From: Phreatobacter sp.
Lineage (GTDB): Bacteria; Pseudomonadota; Alphaproteobacteria; Rhizobiales; Phreatobacteraceae
DNA length: 64,000 nucleotides
Reading direction: 5' to 3'
Assembly (NCBI RefSeq): GCF_016793595.1
Contig: NZ_JAEULY010000029.1
Location: 183,899 to 247,898 of the forward strand
The notes beneath the pieces were generated by a model that saw only the letters and a program-made list of their open reading frames with translations, did not search any database and was not told the DNA's origin. The translations under genes were made by a program, and so were the position numbers. Below, piece by piece: positions 1 through 8,006 of the stretch (its first letter is position 1; each line of letters starts with the position of its first letter).

Positions 1-907
1 AGGCAACGCCTGGAAACTCCCGCCGCAAGCGTTCCGGCCAGGCCCCCAATGCCTCGCATCGGGCGCGCAGACTGGTTCCCCGCAAGATTGCCCCGTCCGA
101 GGGGCCGGCCGTTCGGGTTGGCCGCTGGCGATCTGGCGAGATCCGCAGGGCCTCGAACGGAGTGCAGGTACTCCCCTCAAGAGCGATAGTGAGGCGATTG
201 TTCGCAAGTTTCGCGCGGGCGCCGCTTACTTGCATTCCGGCTCTGTACTGCCGTTCTGTTGGGGCAAAACGTAGATCGCGCTGTCGCGCGTCCCACTCGC
301 CAACGAGAGGGACTACAATGGGTCCACTTTCGAAGTGACGAGGCCCAAAGCTCACGAGGGTTGCAGCAACACGACCTGCAGCCCCTGAGCTTACGGTCAA
401 GAACGTGTCATTGCCGCTTGCCGCCTGCCCGCATTGAAGTATGCCGCGCCACCCGCCGATGACGCCGGCAGCTTCCGCCGGCAAGCGCGGTTCAGCTTCT
501 TCTGCCCGCGCCATGGTCCGACGCGAGCAATCGCCCGGGAAGGCGTATTCACCTTCCATCCTGCGCTCATCAATGGCCCGCATCGAGAACTGGAGGCTAC
601 GCCAGACAGATCGCGGAATATCCGCAGCCGATAGAGGCACGAACGTTACTGAGCCATCCGGCGACGTCCTGATGGCATAGGTGATGCTTCCGGTGCTGGA
701 ATCCGCTCGCCAAGTTTCAACTGCCGTCAGGCGTCGGCCTTCTTCACGGATTTCAAGATCGAACGTGATGGGCGCGGACCCTGCACATGTCGCCTGGCCC
801 GCCCATCTGCCAACCAGGTTCGTTTGGGCTTCGGCCGTGCCGAACCAGAGCGGGGGCGCAGCGGCTGCGACCAGGAGGGCTGTTACGCAGGAGCGATAGG
901 CGATCAT
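1..907 (-). CDS. Exported protein with two W/C-motif domains, partial at left edge
   Basis: The frame is open from an ATG at 907 to the window edge, giving 302 visible codons and no stop, so the C-terminus lies outside. The N-terminus is a clear Sec signal peptide with a hydrophobic stretch at about residues 8-24 and a likely cut after AEA. The mature part holds two similar segments, each beginning G-x-W-x-G-x-x-x-C: GRWAGQATC near residue 33 and GGWRGILQC near residue 150. This suggests a duplicated small beta-rich domain. The start overlaps the stop of the upstream gene by ATGA, so translation is probably coupled. Function is unknown. The reading frame was checked codon by codon; the domain idea is inference. 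Confidence 0.8.
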   Translation of the reverse strand, partial: MIAYRSCVTALLVAAAAPPLWFGTAEAQTNLVGRWAGQATCAGSAPITFDLEIREEGRRLTAVETWRADSSTGSITYAIRTSPDGSVTFVPLSAADIPRSVWRSLQFSMRAIDERRMEGEYAFPGDCSRRTMARAEEAEPRLPAEAAGVIGGWRGILQCGQAASGNDTFLTVSSGAAGRVAATLVSFGPRHFESGPIVVPLVGEWDARQRDLRFAPTERQYRAGMQVSGARAKLANNRLTIALEGSTCTPFEALRISPDRQRPTRTAGPSDGAILRGTSLRARCEALGAWPERLRREFPGVA

Positions 908-1845
908 GGCCTTGGTCTCCCACCCAGGCGCTCACAGGCAAGGATGCGTTCCTCCAGAAAGGCGAGGTCGATGGGAAGGCTGACGATCCGGTCAAAGGAC
1001 GGGGAAAGGGCGCGCAAGGTCTGGTTGTCACTCAAGCCTCGCACCGAATCCACGACACATCGACAGAAGGCTTGCTGCGCATAGCGCGCCACGCACGCCG
1101 CTTCTGCCTCGCCCGTGGCGTCGGCGGTCAGGCGATCGCGCTGGAGGCGGTCTGGGTCCGGGATGTTGTTGCGCGCTCGAAATGCCGGACTCATCAAGGC
1201 TGCAAACTTGACTGGATCCTGAGGGCTCGCCGCCCGTGGGGCGCGCGATTGGATGAGCCGGGTGTAGTTTCCGATGAAAGTGTTGAAGGGATTGCCGACA
1301 CAGCCGATGCGGGAGATCAGATAGCGCGCATCGGCGAACCCCTCGGCGCGGAACATGACGTTAAAGCCGCCCCGGAATTCGTTCGATGCGTAGCGAAACA
1401 TCGCAAGGGCAAGGTCGACCGCTTGCTCGCCGCAGGCCTCGTTGATGATCCTGAGATAGGAGCTGACGAGCGCGCGGGTATCGAGATCATCCGGCAAGGC
1501 GTTGAAGTCGCCGCGCAGGATTGCGGCTGGAATTCCGGGAAGATTGAAGTTGTTGTCTGTTGACAGCACCTGGGCGAGATCGCGAACGCCTGTTGGATCT
1601 GCTGCCTGCTGGGGAGGCCTTTGCTCGGGCGCGATGATACCGCGAAGGCCCCGCTGCGGTTCCGCGGGTGCAGGGGGCGCAGTGGCTGGCCGTCCGGGCA
1701 GATGAGGCGGCACAGGTTGCGCGCCTGGAAGGACGGGCGCAGGCTCATTGAACGATGGCGAGGCGGGAGCGCCAGGCAATTGAAGCTGGGCATGAGCCGA
1801 TAGTGCGATCACGACTAGCCCGATGCCCAGCACGAGGCCCATCAT
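904..1845 (-). CDS. Exported proline-rich hypothetical protein
   Basis: A 313-residue protein, second in a three-gene leftward operon. It starts with a short signal peptide (residues 1-20, ending SAHAQ). A proline/alanine-rich linker of about 70 residues follows, then a mostly helical region with several cysteines (C-x-R-Y and FCRCVV near the C-terminus). Both ends overlap the neighbouring genes by four bases (ATGA). That argues for one transcript and coordinated amounts of three exported proteins. I do not recognise a family. The likely location is the periplasm or cell surface. Confidence 0.75.
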   Translation of the reverse strand: MMGLVLGIGLVVIALSAHAQLQLPGAPASPSFNEPAPVLPGAQPVPPHLPGRPATAPPAPAEPQRGLRGIIAPEQRPPQQAADPTGVRDLAQVLSTDNNFNLPGIPAAILRGDFNALPDDLDTRALVSSYLRIINEACGEQAVDLALAMFRYASNEFRGGFNVMFRAEGFADARYLISRIGCVGNPFNTFIGNYTRLIQSRAPRAASPQDPVKFAALMSPAFRARNNIPDPDRLQRDRLTADATGEAEAACVARYAQQAFCRCVVDSVRGLSDNQTLRALSPSFDRIVSLPIDLAFLEERILACERLGGRPRP

Positions 1846-2705
1846 CTCGAAGGCTCCCCTCGCAGATATTCGACGATACCGGCAAAGATCTGCTTGGAGG
1901 TGGGGCCCTCACAGCCGTGGCGGCGCACGAAGGTGTTTCCATCATAGTCGCCCACCGACGCATAGACGGTCATGCCAACTCTTGCTTCCGCCTCGCCGGA
2001 CCACCCAGAGCCGAAGCGCAGATTGTAAAGGCGCAGCATGGCGTCGGGGGTCAGGATGCGTCCGCATTCGGAGACAAGCTTTTGAGCGAGCGAGAAGAAG
2101 TAGGCCCGTTCGGGCCAGCGCTCCGATTCAGGGCCGCTCGTCATCCGGGTGCGCAGCGCTGCATGGCGGGAGTTGAACAGATCGTCGAGGACGGAACTGG
2201 CAAAAAGAGAGCGGTCGAAGTTCAGTTGATCGAGCAGAGACTGAGCGCGGGTGAAGCCACCGGCAAGAGCCTTTCCGTAGGCGGCAAACGCCTCGGGGGG
2301 ACTTGGGGCCGCCCCTTGGCCAAGCTGGTGAGCATCGCCGATATAGGCCCAGGCTGCCGCATGGCCTGCCTCAGCCGCGACCCTGAACTGTTTGACGGCG
2401 TCCTCTGCTCGGCCAGCTGCCAGGAGCGCTCGCCCGAGTTGAAACGCAAAGCGCGGATCCTGAGGTGTCTCCTTATGCGCGGCCTCGCATTCCCTGATGG
2501 CAAGGCGCGGGATGATGCGGTCGTCGGCCACCCCTTCGGCCATACGCTGGGGGTCAAAGGGATGGGCGGCGAGCAGGTCACATTCATGCACAGTCGCACC
2601 GCGGCCGACCTGCGCAATTGCGGCGCCTGACGTAAGGGTCGCTACAGTCGATGAAAGGACGAGCAGAAGACGCGCTATGAACATGAGCGCTTTCCTCGTG
2701 ACCAT
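1842..2705 (-). CDS. Exported Sel1/TPR-like repeat protein
   Basis: A 287-residue protein and first gene of the leftward operon. A signal peptide occupies about residues 8-32 (hydrophobic core, ending AIAQ). After a cysteine-containing segment (ECDLLAAHPFDP) come helix-pair repeats with the Sel1/TPR look: FQLGRALLAAGR, AVKQFRVAAEAGHAAAWAYIGD, and AFAAYGKALAGG. Such repeats normally form protein-binding solenoids. Co-translation with two further exported proteins suggests a scaffold in an envelope complex. The partner identity is unknown. Confidence 0.75.
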   Translation of the reverse strand: MVTRKALMFIARLLLVLSSTVATLTSGAAIAQVGRGATVHECDLLAAHPFDPQRMAEGVADDRIIPRLAIRECEAAHKETPQDPRFAFQLGRALLAAGRAEDAVKQFRVAAEAGHAAAWAYIGDAHQLGQGAAPSPPEAFAAYGKALAGGFTRAQSLLDQLNFDRSLFASSVLDDLFNSRHAALRTRMTSGPESERWPERAYFFSLAQKLVSECGRILTPDAMLRLYNLRFGSGWSGEAEARVGMTVYASVGDYDGNTFVRRHGCEGPTSKQIFAGIVEYLRGEPSR

Positions 2706-2752
2706 TCACAAATAATCAAGCATATTTATTGGATTGCGGAAAGGGGGAGAAC

Positions 2753-3951
2753 ATGGCCCGTCTCATCCTTGTCGGCGCCCTTGTCGGATTGGCGCAGCCG
2801 CTCATTGCGCTGCCAGCGATGGCTGCGGCCGCAATCCCGGTTCCTCTCCTTGAACGCGATACCGCGGATCAGCCAGCGCCCCGGCTCTTGCTGGTCCAGC
2901 GCCGGGGAGGGTTTGGCGGCGGAGGTGGGTTCGGTGGCGGGGGGGAGGGGGCTTCCGAGGCGGCGGCGGTGGCTACCGCAGCCCACCCATGGATTATGGC
3001 CGGGGGGGAGGTATGCGGCAGGGCGGTCCATTCAGTGGACCTCGTCGCCCCTCGAATGACAATGTTCCGCTCGGGCGGTCATCTCCTCCTCCTCAGCCGA
3101 GGCTTGTTCCGCCTCAGCCTCGCCCACCCCAGCTCGGTATTCCCGGTCTGCCCGGCGCTCAAGATCCGCCTGTGGTCCTGACCCGGCCGCTACCCGGTGC
3201 CGTCGCTCCACAAACAAGCCTCTTGCGCCCTCGCGGTGGACTGGATCAGGGAGGGCTTTTGACGGGCGCCTTCAATCGCGCAAGCGGAGCTACATCCCTG
3301 TCCAGGGGCGGCAGGGGCGGTCTCCCAGGGCAGCCACCAGGCGGGAGCGGTTCGTCGCCTCCCGCGGGGGCACCGCCGTTCAGCCTCACACGCGTGTTCA
3401 ATCAAGCTGCCGCGCCACCTCGCTTGCCGAGCGGGGTAGCTTCCAGCGCCTTTAACAGGGCTGCGGTCGGCGCCGCCGTCGTGGTGTCTGGTGTCGTGAT
3501 CGCGTCGCCGCTCAAGGCTCAGGTTCTGGCGCGGCCCGCAAACGACAGCATAGCGTCGCCTCCAATAGCACGGCAGGCAACGGATCTGCACCGCAATTCC
3601 CTGACCCTGGCGTTCGAAGCGGTTCGCTGGCAGCCCTCAAAGCCCTCCATACATCGCATCGCTGCACGACCCGAGGCGAGCGATCCTGCCTTGCGCAACA
3701 CGATTTCCCACCTGTACCGGGGGCGACTTGGATCGGGAAGCACGGCCGATGCGATCCGGTATGAGCGTGAGACCGGCCGCCGGTTCATTCGGGAAGGCGG
3801 CGTCTCCGCCAATCATCTCGACAAGGCCCGAAACCGTATTCGCAATCTGGAGAACTGGCTGCGACAGAATACAAATGCCTCGCTGAGCGACAGGAGTGTT
3901 GCGCAGGCGATCATCCGCGACCTTCAGGATGCCTGTGGGGGCCTTTGCTAA
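2753..3951 (+). CDS. Exported glycine-rich protein, frame broken at a poly-G tract
   Basis: The start is the ATG at 2753, 3 bases after a strong Shine-Dalgarno (AAGGGGGAGA, 2741-2750). It opens with a signal peptide (about residues 1-27) and a Gly-rich stretch. The original frame then leaves coding quality near 2945 and stops at 3181. A second frame continues the Gly-rich composition (GGGGGYRSPP) and runs to 3951 as a Pro/Gly-rich linker with a helical C-terminal domain of about 85 residues. Restoring one G in the runs at 2939-2951 joins both halves into about 400 residues. The protein is divergent from the exported-protein operon, with only 47 bp between the starts. The break may be a sequencing error, a real frameshift or phase variation. 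If intact, the protein is exported. Confidence 0.65.
2939..2951 (+). repeat. Interrupted poly-G tract at the frameshift
   Basis: Seven G residues (2939-2945), one A, then five G residues (2947-2951). The tract sits exactly where the signal-peptide frame has to pass into the frame of the downstream domain. Homopolymers of this kind slip in replication and are also the usual site of sequencing indels. Confidence 0.85.
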
Positions 3952-4306
3952 AATCGCGCTTTGCTTCAAGGGGCCGGACCATAGATGTTTGATGCTAGGT
4001 CTTCTGGGCGCGATGTGCATGTCTCCAGCCCGACCTCGCCATGCCATCGCGTTTGCGCTCCTACCGTCGTCGGCTGCTACAGCAAGCATGCGTAGCCGGG
4101 ATCCGGCGGCTACAGCCAGACCATCACGATTCTCGCGCGTGAGAGGACTTTCGTTCTGCCGGCCGCCCCTGGCGCCTCCGTCTTTATCGTGGGCGTCCAC
4201 GATGGGAGGCTGGCATTAGAGCGCGCTGCTTTTTGTTGGAATCGGGATTCGCAAATCGGTTGGCACGTGATTCAAGATGTCTGTCGGGAGAAGGTGGTCG
4301 GCAGGG

Positions 4307-4788
4307 ATGACACGACCTTCGATTTGCGGGAACGGGCGCTGGCGCGGTTCGAGGCGGGCGAGACGATCCGTTCGATCGGAGCGGCGCTGAAGATCAGCCC
4401 CTCCTGCGTTTCGAAGTGGCGTAAGCTGAAGACGCGGACAGGATCGTTCGATCACGGCAAGATCGGCGGGCACAAGAGACCGCGCCTGTCGGGTGAAGTG
4501 GCGGACTGGCTGCGCGAGCGCTGCCGCTTGGGGGGGGGCGTTCACGACGCGTGGTCTGACGGCGGGAACTGCTGGTGCGGGGGAGCAAGAGCGGCCGGCA
4601 TATGGTGGTGCCTCTTCCTGCATGCCGAGGGGCTGAGCTTCAAAACCGTGCTGCCGGCCGAGCAAACCCGGCCCGACATCGCCCGCAGGCGCGAGCGCTG
4701 GAAGGCGCATGAGGCCAGGATTGATCCGCGCCGTCTGGTCTTCGACGAGACCTGGATCAAGACCAACATGGTGCCGTTGCGCGGCTAA
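4307..4788 (+). pseudogene. IS630-family transposase, decayed and truncated
   Basis: The N-terminal helix-turn-helix of IS630-type transposases is clear: FDLRERALARFEAGETIRSI, then SPSCVSKWRKLK and KIGGHKRPRLSGE. The middle (about 4530-4610) loses the family pattern through frame errors next to a run of G. The pattern returns with HAEGLSFK and VLPAEQTRPDIARRR. The first catalytic aspartate region survives as DETWIKTNM but has lost a residue. The frame stops at 4788 straight after LRG, so the rest of the DDE domain is missing. The likely original ATG at 4307 is out of frame by one base. The element is dead. Confidence 0.8.
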
Positions 4789-4834
4789 GGAAATTTGTCA
4801 GCTCAGAGAGCGTTTTCGTTCATACAGAAAGCGT

Positions 4835-5074
4835 TCAGCCTTCGGAATTCGCGATCGTCCTTACAATGTCTTTGGCCTTCGCTATCAGGAGATCTTGATC
4901 AACTTCTCTGGAAATAGCTTCATAATTCATGTCACGAAAGCTAATCGTAACGCTATCATCTAAATTCGAAGTTCCAGAGAAACGCACCGATACGTCGCGG
5001 ATCCCCTGACCCACTTCAAGTACGGAAACGCTTATGCTCGTCACTGTGCTGCCCCTCAACGCGCCCACCAGCAA
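4835..5074 (-). CDS. Small hypothetical protein
   Basis: A 79-residue frame with balanced amino acid content. It has alternating beta-like segments (SISVSVLEVGQGIRDVSVRF, DSVTISFRDMN) and a helical tail. It sits alone in AT-richer DNA between the IS630 remnant and the phage cassette. No family was recognised. No strong Shine-Dalgarno is obvious, so this may be a chance frame. Confidence 0.4.
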   Translation of the reverse strand: MLVGALRGSTVTSISVSVLEVGQGIRDVSVRFSGTSNLDDSVTISFRDMNYEAISREVDQDLLIAKAKDIVRTIANSEG

Positions 5075-5758
5075 ATACGTTACCTTCTAAACGCTACATT
5101 ACGCAAGGTATGCCTTTGCGCGGCACCAATTGCGGCGCATTCAAGGGACCAAGGCCCGCATGCATGAGGTTGCCCCGCCCACGACCATGCCCGATTACAT
5201 CAGATCACGGCAGTTGACGCTTGCTCTGAGCCCCCGATAGAGGCGCTTGGGAAGGGATTGGTGGAACTCGAAGTGTGTGCCGCGAGGCTGCGGAGGGTAT
5301 CGTGTAAAGCAGCATGATCAATAAGCGTGGATCGAATCGAGTGTTACCGTTATATTCTCGGCTATTCAAGTAATTCGATGTGGTTTCATTATTGCAGTTT
5401 ACCTATTGTTGCCGTTCGTTTCTCATGCTTTCGCCGTTGCGGTCACGGTTGCAAGTGCTGATGTGCAGGCGATATTCTTGTTATTCAGGGTGATCGGTTC
5501 GAGCAACTACCTGCGGCTTCTTTGTCGCTGAACTGCTGCTCAGTGTTCTTGGCGATAGCGACTCGCAACTAACGATCGCCGGCTGTATGCTATGGGAGTT
5601 CTGTTGGCTCTTCCGTGGTCGCTGACGCCGCGAGTATTCCCGAGCTGAACGCGTCTTGTGTGTCGCGGACGGGCATCGGCGCGAACTGGACAAAGGCCCA
5701 CGTCACGTCAGGATTGCACGTCGCCCTGAGATGCCCTCCGTACGGGCCGCTTGTCGCA
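5075..5758. other. Gene-poor AT-richer interval
   Basis: About 680 bp with no convincing coding region on either strand. Base composition is visibly lower in GC than the flanks, with short T- and A-rich runs around 5340-5480. I saw no tRNA, integrase or repeated att-like core. Composition and position between a dead transposase and a phage cassette suggest horizontally acquired DNA that is decaying. Confidence 0.5.
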
Positions 5759-7231
5759 TCATTCGACATTCCTCCTGTATCCCTTCGGTCTCGCCATTCT
5801 TGCCGGCCGCTCGCGCGCAGGTCTTGTCTGAGCGATCTCGGCCCGCTTGAGGTGAGCGGTTTGCACAGTCAGGTAGTGCAGTGCCTGGCTGGTTGAATCG
5901 ACTTGGTCATCGTGGCGGCCATTCGGGAAAGCGAGGAGCTCGGAGAGCCATTCTGCGAGCCATGTCGCTTCGCTTGGAACGTGGACCTGGCCTGACTCGA
6001 AGCGCGCCGATTGGGCGAGGATGCGCGCCTCCTTATCGAAACGCGGCGGTCGCAGGATGCAGCGCAACTGGTCCGTGATTCTGAGTTCCTGCACGATCGC
6101 TCGGCCGATATCGGTTTCTTCGACCAGCGTTGCGTTGGCCGACCACTGCGTCGAGAGCGCCACCAAACGGCGTCGTAGATCCGGAACCTCGAAGCGGCCG
6201 CGAACGAGATCGAGGAGATAGTAATCGAGGCCCTTGGCGCCCCAGACCGTCCCAACCGAATAATCTGACGTCTCTCCGATGGTCGACGCTGTATCCCAGC
6301 TGGCAACAACCAGATCGAAGGTCTCCGGGCGGGTCTCGTAGCGGCGGAGCCAATCGCGCTTGACGATATTCCCCTCTGGCGGCACCGGCGCCTGTTGATA
6401 CTGCGCCGAGAAGATCAGCGATCCCATCGAGCGGCGGAGGGCTTCAAGGATTTCCCGGGGCTCGCGCTCGGCGTGGAGGACCTCGCCGGCGGCGCGGTGA
6501 TAGATATCGCTAGGATCGTCTGACAATCGGTGCACAGTCGGCTCGGTGGCGATAGCGGGGAGTGAGATCACCTCCCAGTCCTCGTTCTGGGTTACATGGG
6601 CGACGAGGTCGTCCTCGTGCAGGCGCTGCATGACGATGACGATGGCGCCCTCGCGCTTGTTGTTGAGGCGCGACTGCAGAGTGCCGTCGTAGTACTCGAT
6701 GGCCCGCCGTCGCATGGCTTTGGAAAGGGCATCCGCTGGCTTTATCGGATCGTCGATCAGGATGATGTCGGCGCCACGCCCCGTAATCGCACCGCCCATG
6801 CCGGCAGCGAAGCGATACCCATTGAGGGTGGTGCCGAAGTCTAAATCACGCGCTCGGCCGCGCGGGATCTCGAAATCGCGAAAAATCTCCCGATACCAGG
6901 CCTCGTCGACAATCTTGCGCGTATCCAAGGCGTGCTTGCGCGCCAGATCTTCGGCGTAAGAAATGCACATGATTCGTTTGCGCGGATCGCGGCCTAGCAC
7001 CCACGCGGAGAAGGCGACCGATACGAGGATCGATTTGAGCGAACGCGGCGGCACGTTGATGATCAGCCGTTTTAGCTCACCGCGTTCTACCCGCGCGAGA
7101 GCCTCGGCGATATGGTCGAGGTGCCAGTTGTGCAGATAGGGTTGTCCGGGCTCGAGAGCCCGGAACACTTTCTCGGTGAAGGCTCCAAGGTCGTGGAGCA
7201 GCAGGGCCTGGAGGAGGAGACGATCGCTCAT
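5759..7231 (-). CDS. Phage large terminase (TerL)
   Basis: A 490-residue protein with the two-domain plan of phage DNA-packaging motors. The ATPase domain has a variant Walker A (PPRSLKS, residues 61-67) and a Walker B (ADIILIDDP, 154-162). The C-terminal RNase H-like nuclease has its acidic residues in SWDTAS (D313), VEETD (E371/E372) and GRHDDQVDS (D441-D445). All key residues appear present, so it may be functional. The start overlaps the stop of the DUF5681 gene by ATGA. No portal, capsid, tail or lysis genes lie nearby, so packaging by this locus alone is not possible. Confidence 0.9.
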   Translation of the reverse strand: MSDRLLLQALLLHDLGAFTEKVFRALEPGQPYLHNWHLDHIAEALARVERGELKRLIINVPPRSLKSILVSVAFSAWVLGRDPRKRIMCISYAEDLARKHALDTRKIVDEAWYREIFRDFEIPRGRARDLDFGTTLNGYRFAAGMGGAITGRGADIILIDDPIKPADALSKAMRRRAIEYYDGTLQSRLNNKREGAIVIVMQRLHEDDLVAHVTQNEDWEVISLPAIATEPTVHRLSDDPSDIYHRAAGEVLHAEREPREILEALRRSMGSLIFSAQYQQAPVPPEGNIVKRDWLRRYETRPETFDLVVASWDTASTIGETSDYSVGTVWGAKGLDYYLLDLVRGRFEVPDLRRRLVALSTQWSANATLVEETDIGRAIVQELRITDQLRCILRPPRFDKEARILAQSARFESGQVHVPSEATWLAEWLSELLAFPNGRHDDQVDSTSQALHYLTVQTAHLKRAEIAQTRPARERPARMARPKGYRRNVE

Positions 7232-7965
7232 CCCAGGCGACCGGCATGCGAGACGATGACCGTGCCATCAGCCTTAGTGAGGATGCTGGTCACGGCTTCT
7301 GCGATCGCCAGCCGGTGCGGCTCGCGTACCGGCGCGCGCTTTGCCAGGCGGTTCCGGATCCATTCTCGGATGAAGCGGATCAGATCATCAATGTGATAAC
7401 CCTCGACCTGACGCTCCATCCACGCCTCGGTCGCCTCGAGAAGCTGGGCTGTGAGCGTTTCGTCGAAGGACATGAGGTCGATCGTGAGCGCGCCGTCGGG
7501 CGTTATCACGCACCGGAACTCACCTTCGGTCGAGGGCTCGCTCCAGTCATCGATCTGCGAGCGTTCTTCCCGCGCCCACCCGCGTTTGGCCATCCCTCGC
7601 CTGAGGATAGCGAGATCATCGGCCGGCATGGCATTTTCGCCTTCTGCCGGTTCGGGCTCGCTAAGGTTCGACCTGTCGATTGCGAACGCAAGTTCCGTTG
7701 CCTTTTGATCTCCCTTCATTGCCCGGTTCAGCAGGTTCTTGACGACCACGACGATCTTCGGCGCCGTCTTGATCTTATCGCCATCCTTATAGCTTACCTG
7801 CTCGTGGCCTTCTTCCCGGAGCACTGTGGCGAATGTCTTGCGGCCCTTCGGGCGGCCATTGGGATTGCCCGAACGGCCGGGCTTGAACTGATGCTCGAGC
7901 GGGGGGTCGCAATAGCCACCTTTGCCGGTTTTCGGGCGCTTGGATTTTTTGCCATCGTCAGACAT
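7228..7965 (-). CDS. DUF5681 domain protein
   Basis: A 245-residue protein. Residues about 15-100 carry the DUF5681 signature: HQFKPGRSGNPNGRPKGRK followed by a helical segment with KNLLNRAMKGDQKATELAF. The family is common directly upstream of large terminases in alphaproteobacteria. A small-terminase or DNA-binding role is plausible but unproven. A good Shine-Dalgarno (AGAAAGGAAC) precedes the ATG. It overlaps the terminase gene by four bases and lies 41 bp after the methyltransferase gene, so the three are probably one transcript. Confidence 0.85.
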   Translation of the reverse strand: MSDDGKKSKRPKTGKGGYCDPPLEHQFKPGRSGNPNGRPKGRKTFATVLREEGHEQVSYKDGDKIKTAPKIVVVVKNLLNRAMKGDQKATELAFAIDRSNLSEPEPAEGENAMPADDLAILRRGMAKRGWAREERSQIDDWSEPSTEGEFRCVITPDGALTIDLMSFDETLTAQLLEATEAWMERQVEGYHIDDLIRFIREWIRNRLAKRAPVREPHRLAIAEAVTSILTKADGTVIVSHAGRLG

Positions 7966-8006
7966 AGCTGTTCCTTTCTGCAGGGTCGGGGACGGGAAGA
8001 GAAAAA

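Noticed and set aside
4217..4276. Possible left inverted repeat of the IS630 remnant
   Set aside because: The segment resembles an element end, but no matching right end was found, so boundaries cannot be set.
5490..5520. GGTTCGA-like sequence that could be a tRNA T-loop
   Set aside because: No acceptor or anticodon stems can be drawn around it; no tRNA elsewhere in the window.
5481..5896. Short open frames in the gene-poor interval
   Set aside because: They are Ser/Arg-rich, have no ribosome sites, and overlap each other or the terminase end.
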